A DNA stretch of 7,683 bases, taken from NCBI GenBank assembly GCA_905233785.1, contig CAJOCV010000112.1:1-7683 (forward strand). Direction: 5' to 3'. The notes below the pieces were generated by a model that was not told the origin of the DNA, did not search any database, and saw nothing but the letters and a program-made list of their open reading frames with translations. The position numbers and the translations under genes are program-made. This DNA is from an uncultured Oscillospiraceae bacterium (lineage in GTDB: Bacteria; Bacillota; Clostridia; Oscillospirales; Oscillospiraceae). This document shows, piece by piece, positions 6,334 through 7,683 of the stretch (position 1 is the stretch's first letter; each line of letters starts with the position of its first letter).

Positions 6334-6632
6334 ACCGTTTCCTCTCTGTCTGCTTCTTCTGCGGCGTTTGTAAAAACAAATACTTTCTCCCCAGGCGCAA
6401 CCAGACCCAGCCGCTCCCACGCGAGGCGTCGCAGCTCACGCTCCTCCAGCGGCTCCTGCAGCCGCTTTATGAGCGCAAGCCGCTCCGCCGCAAGCGCCTC
6501 ATTCGCCGCTGCCAGTGAAGCCGCCATGTCCTCGGCTCGGCACAGCAGCCGATACTCCCCGGACAGTGAGAGCAGCGAATACAACAGCAGCGCCAGCACT
6601 GACGCGCGCAGGAATAATCTCACAGGTGTCAT
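6294..6632 (-). CDS. divIC: Septum formation initiator DivIC/FtsB-like protein
   Basis: The 112-aa bitopic protein has a short N-terminus, a membrane span (about 6-24), a coiled-coil stretch (about 28-66; EDMAASLAAANEALAAERLA) and the family's C-terminal motif LAWERLGLVAPGEKVFVF (70-87). DivIC acts in the divisome with FtsL and DivIB, bridging to septal peptidoglycan synthesis. I chose ATG 6632, with GGGGG 6 nt upstream; a TTG two codons earlier is possible. The position between yabQ and yabR matches the conserved Bacillota order and supports the call. The C-terminus runs about 25 residues past the PGE motif and overlaps yabR by 40 nt. Confidence 0.9.
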   Translation of the reverse strand: MTPVRLFLRASVLALLLYSLLSLSGEYRLLCRAEDMAASLAAANEALAAERLALIKRLQEPLEERELRRLAWERLGLVAPGEKVFVFTNAAEEADREETVWDWKLEALWKDG

Positions 6633-6652
6633 GGTCAACCCCCATAAATGTT

Positions 6653-6681
6653 AATATAAAGCATTTTATCAATTTTTGGAA
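6653..6681 (-). promoter_or_regulatory. Possible vegetative promoter ahead of divIC
   Basis: The 36-nt gap between yabQ and divIC is strikingly AT-rich. On the minus strand it has a -10-like TATATT (6658-6653) with a weak -35 TTCCAA (6681-6676) at 17 bp. A separate vegetative promoter would make sense, because divIC is needed in growth whereas yabP/yabQ are sporulation genes in Bacillus. The -35 matches consensus at only three of six positions. Confidence 0.35.
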
Positions 6682-7013
6682 GTCCCATTTTGCCGAAATT
6701 TTGCCTGTAACAAATCTTTTTTTGTACAACCCCATGATTCCGGCCGCAAAAGGCGACGGCGAAGCCTCCCCTCGAGCCATTCCCAGACCAGAAAGCCGGA
6801 CAGCATGGCCGCAAGCTCCCAGGTTCCGAGCCGCGCGTCCGGCGCTGCGCAGGCGAAGAGGAAGGCCGCCGCGCCGCCCAAAAGCGCAAACAGTACGTCC
6901 GCGAGCGGCGCGGCTCTTCCCATCCGGCGGCGCAGCGGACGCAGCAGATCGTACACCAGCCCCAGCCCCGCGCCGAGAATGGGCGCCAGCGTCAGCCGAA
7001 AAGCCTGTTCCAC
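6669..7013 (-). CDS. yabQ: Spore cortex biosynthesis protein YabQ
   Basis: YabQ is a sporulation membrane protein required for cortex formation in Bacillus, where it localises to the forespore-surrounding membrane. This 114-aa form has hydrophobic segments at about 8-24, 38-56 and 65-80. It carries the family-type motif GLGLVYDLLRPLRR (16-29) followed by LADVLFALLGG (37-47), and an Arg-rich stretch (RLRRRLLR). It is shorter than the Bacillus protein, as is usual for clostridial forms. The start is GTG at 7013, with GGAGGGA about 9 nt upstream, inside the 3' end of yabP (22-nt overlap), which suggests translational coupling. The last 20 or so residues are unlike the rest and lie in AT-richer DNA. 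Confidence 0.8.
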   Translation of the reverse strand: MEQAFRLTLAPILGAGLGLVYDLLRPLRRRMGRAAPLADVLFALLGGAAAFLFACAAPDARLGTWELAAMLSGFLVWEWLEGRLRRRLLRPESWGCTKKDLLQAKFRQNGTSKN

Positions 7014-7248
7014 AGCGTGCGTCCCTCCGTCGGCTCGTCATAACTCAGCTCCTGCACATGACCGTGCAGCTCCAGCATCCCGCTGTCGAGGTCGATGCGC
7101 TCAATGTGCAGCTCCCGACCGCGCACGGTCAGTTCTCCCTGCCCGGTGCGCAGCACCACCAGCCCCTCGTCGAACTCAGTTTTTCCCTGCCCTCCAGGCT
7201 CAGGCTGTGCCAGCGCGCCGGCGCGCGCTGCGTCTCCTCATGCGGCAT
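6992..7248 (-). pseudogene. yabP: Sporulation protein YabP, frameshifted by an apparent internal deletion
   Basis: Two halves of YabP are recognisable in different frames. The first opens at ATG 7248 with GGGGGTGAG upstream and reads MPHEETQRAPARWHSLSLEG then REKL. It leaves homology at about 7177 and stops at 7131-7129 after 39 codons. The second half resumes in another frame at about 7177-7174 with EFDEGLVVLRTGQGELTVRG, then ELHIERIDLDSGMLELHG and a C-terminal LWNRLFG before TGA (6994-6992). YabP proteins normally have about ten residues between GRxxL and the SFD/EFD motif (type ITGVxxVES). Here these are missing, matching a loss of about 28 nt, not a multiple of three. YabP is made under sigma-E in Bacillus and works with YabQ. 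The C-terminal part might still be translated by re-initiation (GTG codons after GAGGGG near 7165), but would lack the first strand. Confidence 0.75.
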
Positions 7249-7315
7249 AGGCTCACCCCCGTGGAAAGCATATGCTTACTTAGGCTTGTTTAGAAGCTTT
7301 CGTTTGGGAAGCGAC

Positions 7316-7554
7316 TGAAGAATGACAGTTGAATAATTGAAGTGTCCCCTTCGGGGACGGATTGTAATTGTTGTTAGTGCTTCCCCCTTAGGGGGAAGTG
7401 GCCGAAGGCCGATAGGGGGACGCCCCTTCCGTCACCGCCGTGAACGGCGGCGACAGCTCCCCCAAAAGGGGGAGCCAGATCAATCAGGCTTTCTATTTCA
7501 ATCCGTCGCGAAGCGACACCTTAACTATTCACTTTTCACTTTTCACTGAATCAG
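7316..7554. repeat. Composite repeat element with inverted heptamer arms and internal hairpins
   Basis: The left arm has heptamers TGAAGAA, TGACAGT, TGAATAA (7316-7336). The right arm has CTATTCA, CTTTTCA, CTTTTCA (7525-7545), then CTGAATCAG (7546-7554). Inside these is an imperfect inverted pair: 7343-7366 (hairpin GTCCCC-TTC-GGGGAC then GGATTG) against 7495-7519 (CAATCC then hairpin GTCGC-GAA-GCGAC). The centre holds CTTCCCCC/GGGGGAAG (7380-7398), GGCC-GAA-GGCC, GCCGCC-type pairing near 7435-7452, and GCTCCCCC/GGGGGAGC (7456-7474). There is no transposase. The style matches palindromic intergenic repeats I associate with gut Clostridia; the family name is unknown to me. The stretch 7261-7315 before it holds only a short palindrome AAGCATATGCTT and no supported gene. 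Confidence 0.75.
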
Positions 7555-7590
7555 AAGACCTCCGGGAAGCTTGATCCCCGGAGGTCTTTT
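7555..7590. terminator. Intrinsic terminator of the leftward gene at the window's right edge
   Basis: A 12-bp perfect stem (7555-7566 with 7577-7588; GACCTCCGGG/CCCGGAGGTC flanked by A-T pairs) with a 10-nt loop lies 5 nt beyond the leftward gene's stop. The plus strand has TTTT after the stem. The minus strand has the weaker TCTTCTGATT. The most likely job is to terminate the leftward gene, leaving yabP to its own promoter. Confidence 0.7.
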
Positions 7591-7593
7591 GAT

Positions 7594-7683
7594 TTAGTGT
7601 CCATGTCCCTTGTCGCCGACGCCGAAGTGCAGCTCCTTCATGCCTTCCACCTCGTCGCAGATGCCCTTGAGCGAGCACACCGA
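7594..7683 (-). CDS. C-terminal 29 codons of an unidentified leftward gene (partial)
   Basis: The open frame runs in from the right edge and ends at TAA 7596-7594. The visible C-terminus carries VCSLKGICDEVEGMKELHFG and then VGDKGHGH. It has two cysteines six apart and ends in three histidines within the last five residues, so metal binding is possible. The alternating hydrophobic pattern around VEGMKELHFG could fit the end of a small alpha-beta (ACT or ferredoxin-like) domain, but this is guesswork. I do not recognise the gene. The support for it being coding is the clean stop followed by a strong terminator. Confidence 0.6.
   Translation of the reverse strand, partial: SVCSLKGICDEVEGMKELHFGVGDKGHGH

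Noticed and set aside
5869..6654. 261-codon plus-strand frame over yabR and divIC
   Set aside because: It is antisense to two recognised genes and ends in Ser/Ala-rich low-complexity sequence produced by the other strand.
7267..7274. Sigma-E-like -10 (CATATGCT on the minus strand) upstream of yabP
   Set aside because: No acceptable -35 lies at the right distance, and the implied start would fall on the ribosome binding site. The motif is better seen as part of the palindrome AAGCATATGCTT.
7337..7549. 70-codon plus-strand frame within the right-hand repeat element
   Set aside because: It consists almost wholly of hairpin and heptamer repeat DNA and lacks a convincing ribosome binding site.

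Overview
The window looks like chromosome from a GC-rich, endospore-forming member of the Clostridia (Bacillota). The evidence is a remnant of the sporulation/division cluster yabP-yabQ-divIC-yabR in its usual order, a CBS/DRTGG-type manganese pyrophosphatase, good sigma-A-type promoters with purine-rich Shine-Dalgarno sites, and intergenic repeats of a style I associate with gut Clostridia. The species cannot be fixed from the sequence alone.

Layout. 1-222: two small hairpins, a sigma-A-type promoter and a short leader. 223-1833 (+): CBS-domain manganese-dependent inorganic pyrophosphatase. 1834-1988: a terminator hairpin between inverted arrays of 7-bp repeats. 3581-1977 (-): rpiB followed by a membrane-anchored putative glycoside hydrolase of the DUF4015 type, three bases apart. 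3582-3719: divergent promoters with adjacent -35 boxes. 3720-5690 (+): a 656-aa membrane protein with a beta-rich N-terminal region, a four-cysteine cluster, one membrane span and TPR-like 'LGDYKDS' repeats. 5690-5899: a 210-bp MITE-like element between convergent genes. 7248-5899 (-): yabP (broken by an internal frameshift), yabQ, divIC, yabR. 7316-7554: a second repeat element with inverted heptamer arms. 7555-7683: a terminator and the C-terminal 29 codons of a leftward gene.

How the parts fit. Most genes are housekeeping or cell-envelope functions: pyrophosphate hydrolysis, pentose phosphate interconversion, septum formation and RNA binding, with yabP/yabQ in spore cortex formation. No defence, CRISPR or biosynthetic system is visible. 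The unusual content is in the intergenic DNA. First, the MITE-like element sits on a TA dinucleotide, and its terminal G completes the TAG stop codon of both flanking convergent genes. Second, two separate elements share one design: heptamers of form CTNNNCA, inverted at the opposite end, closed by a near-identical palindromic 9-mer CTGAWTCAG. Third, yabP appears to have lost about 28 nt, which puts its two conserved halves in different frames.
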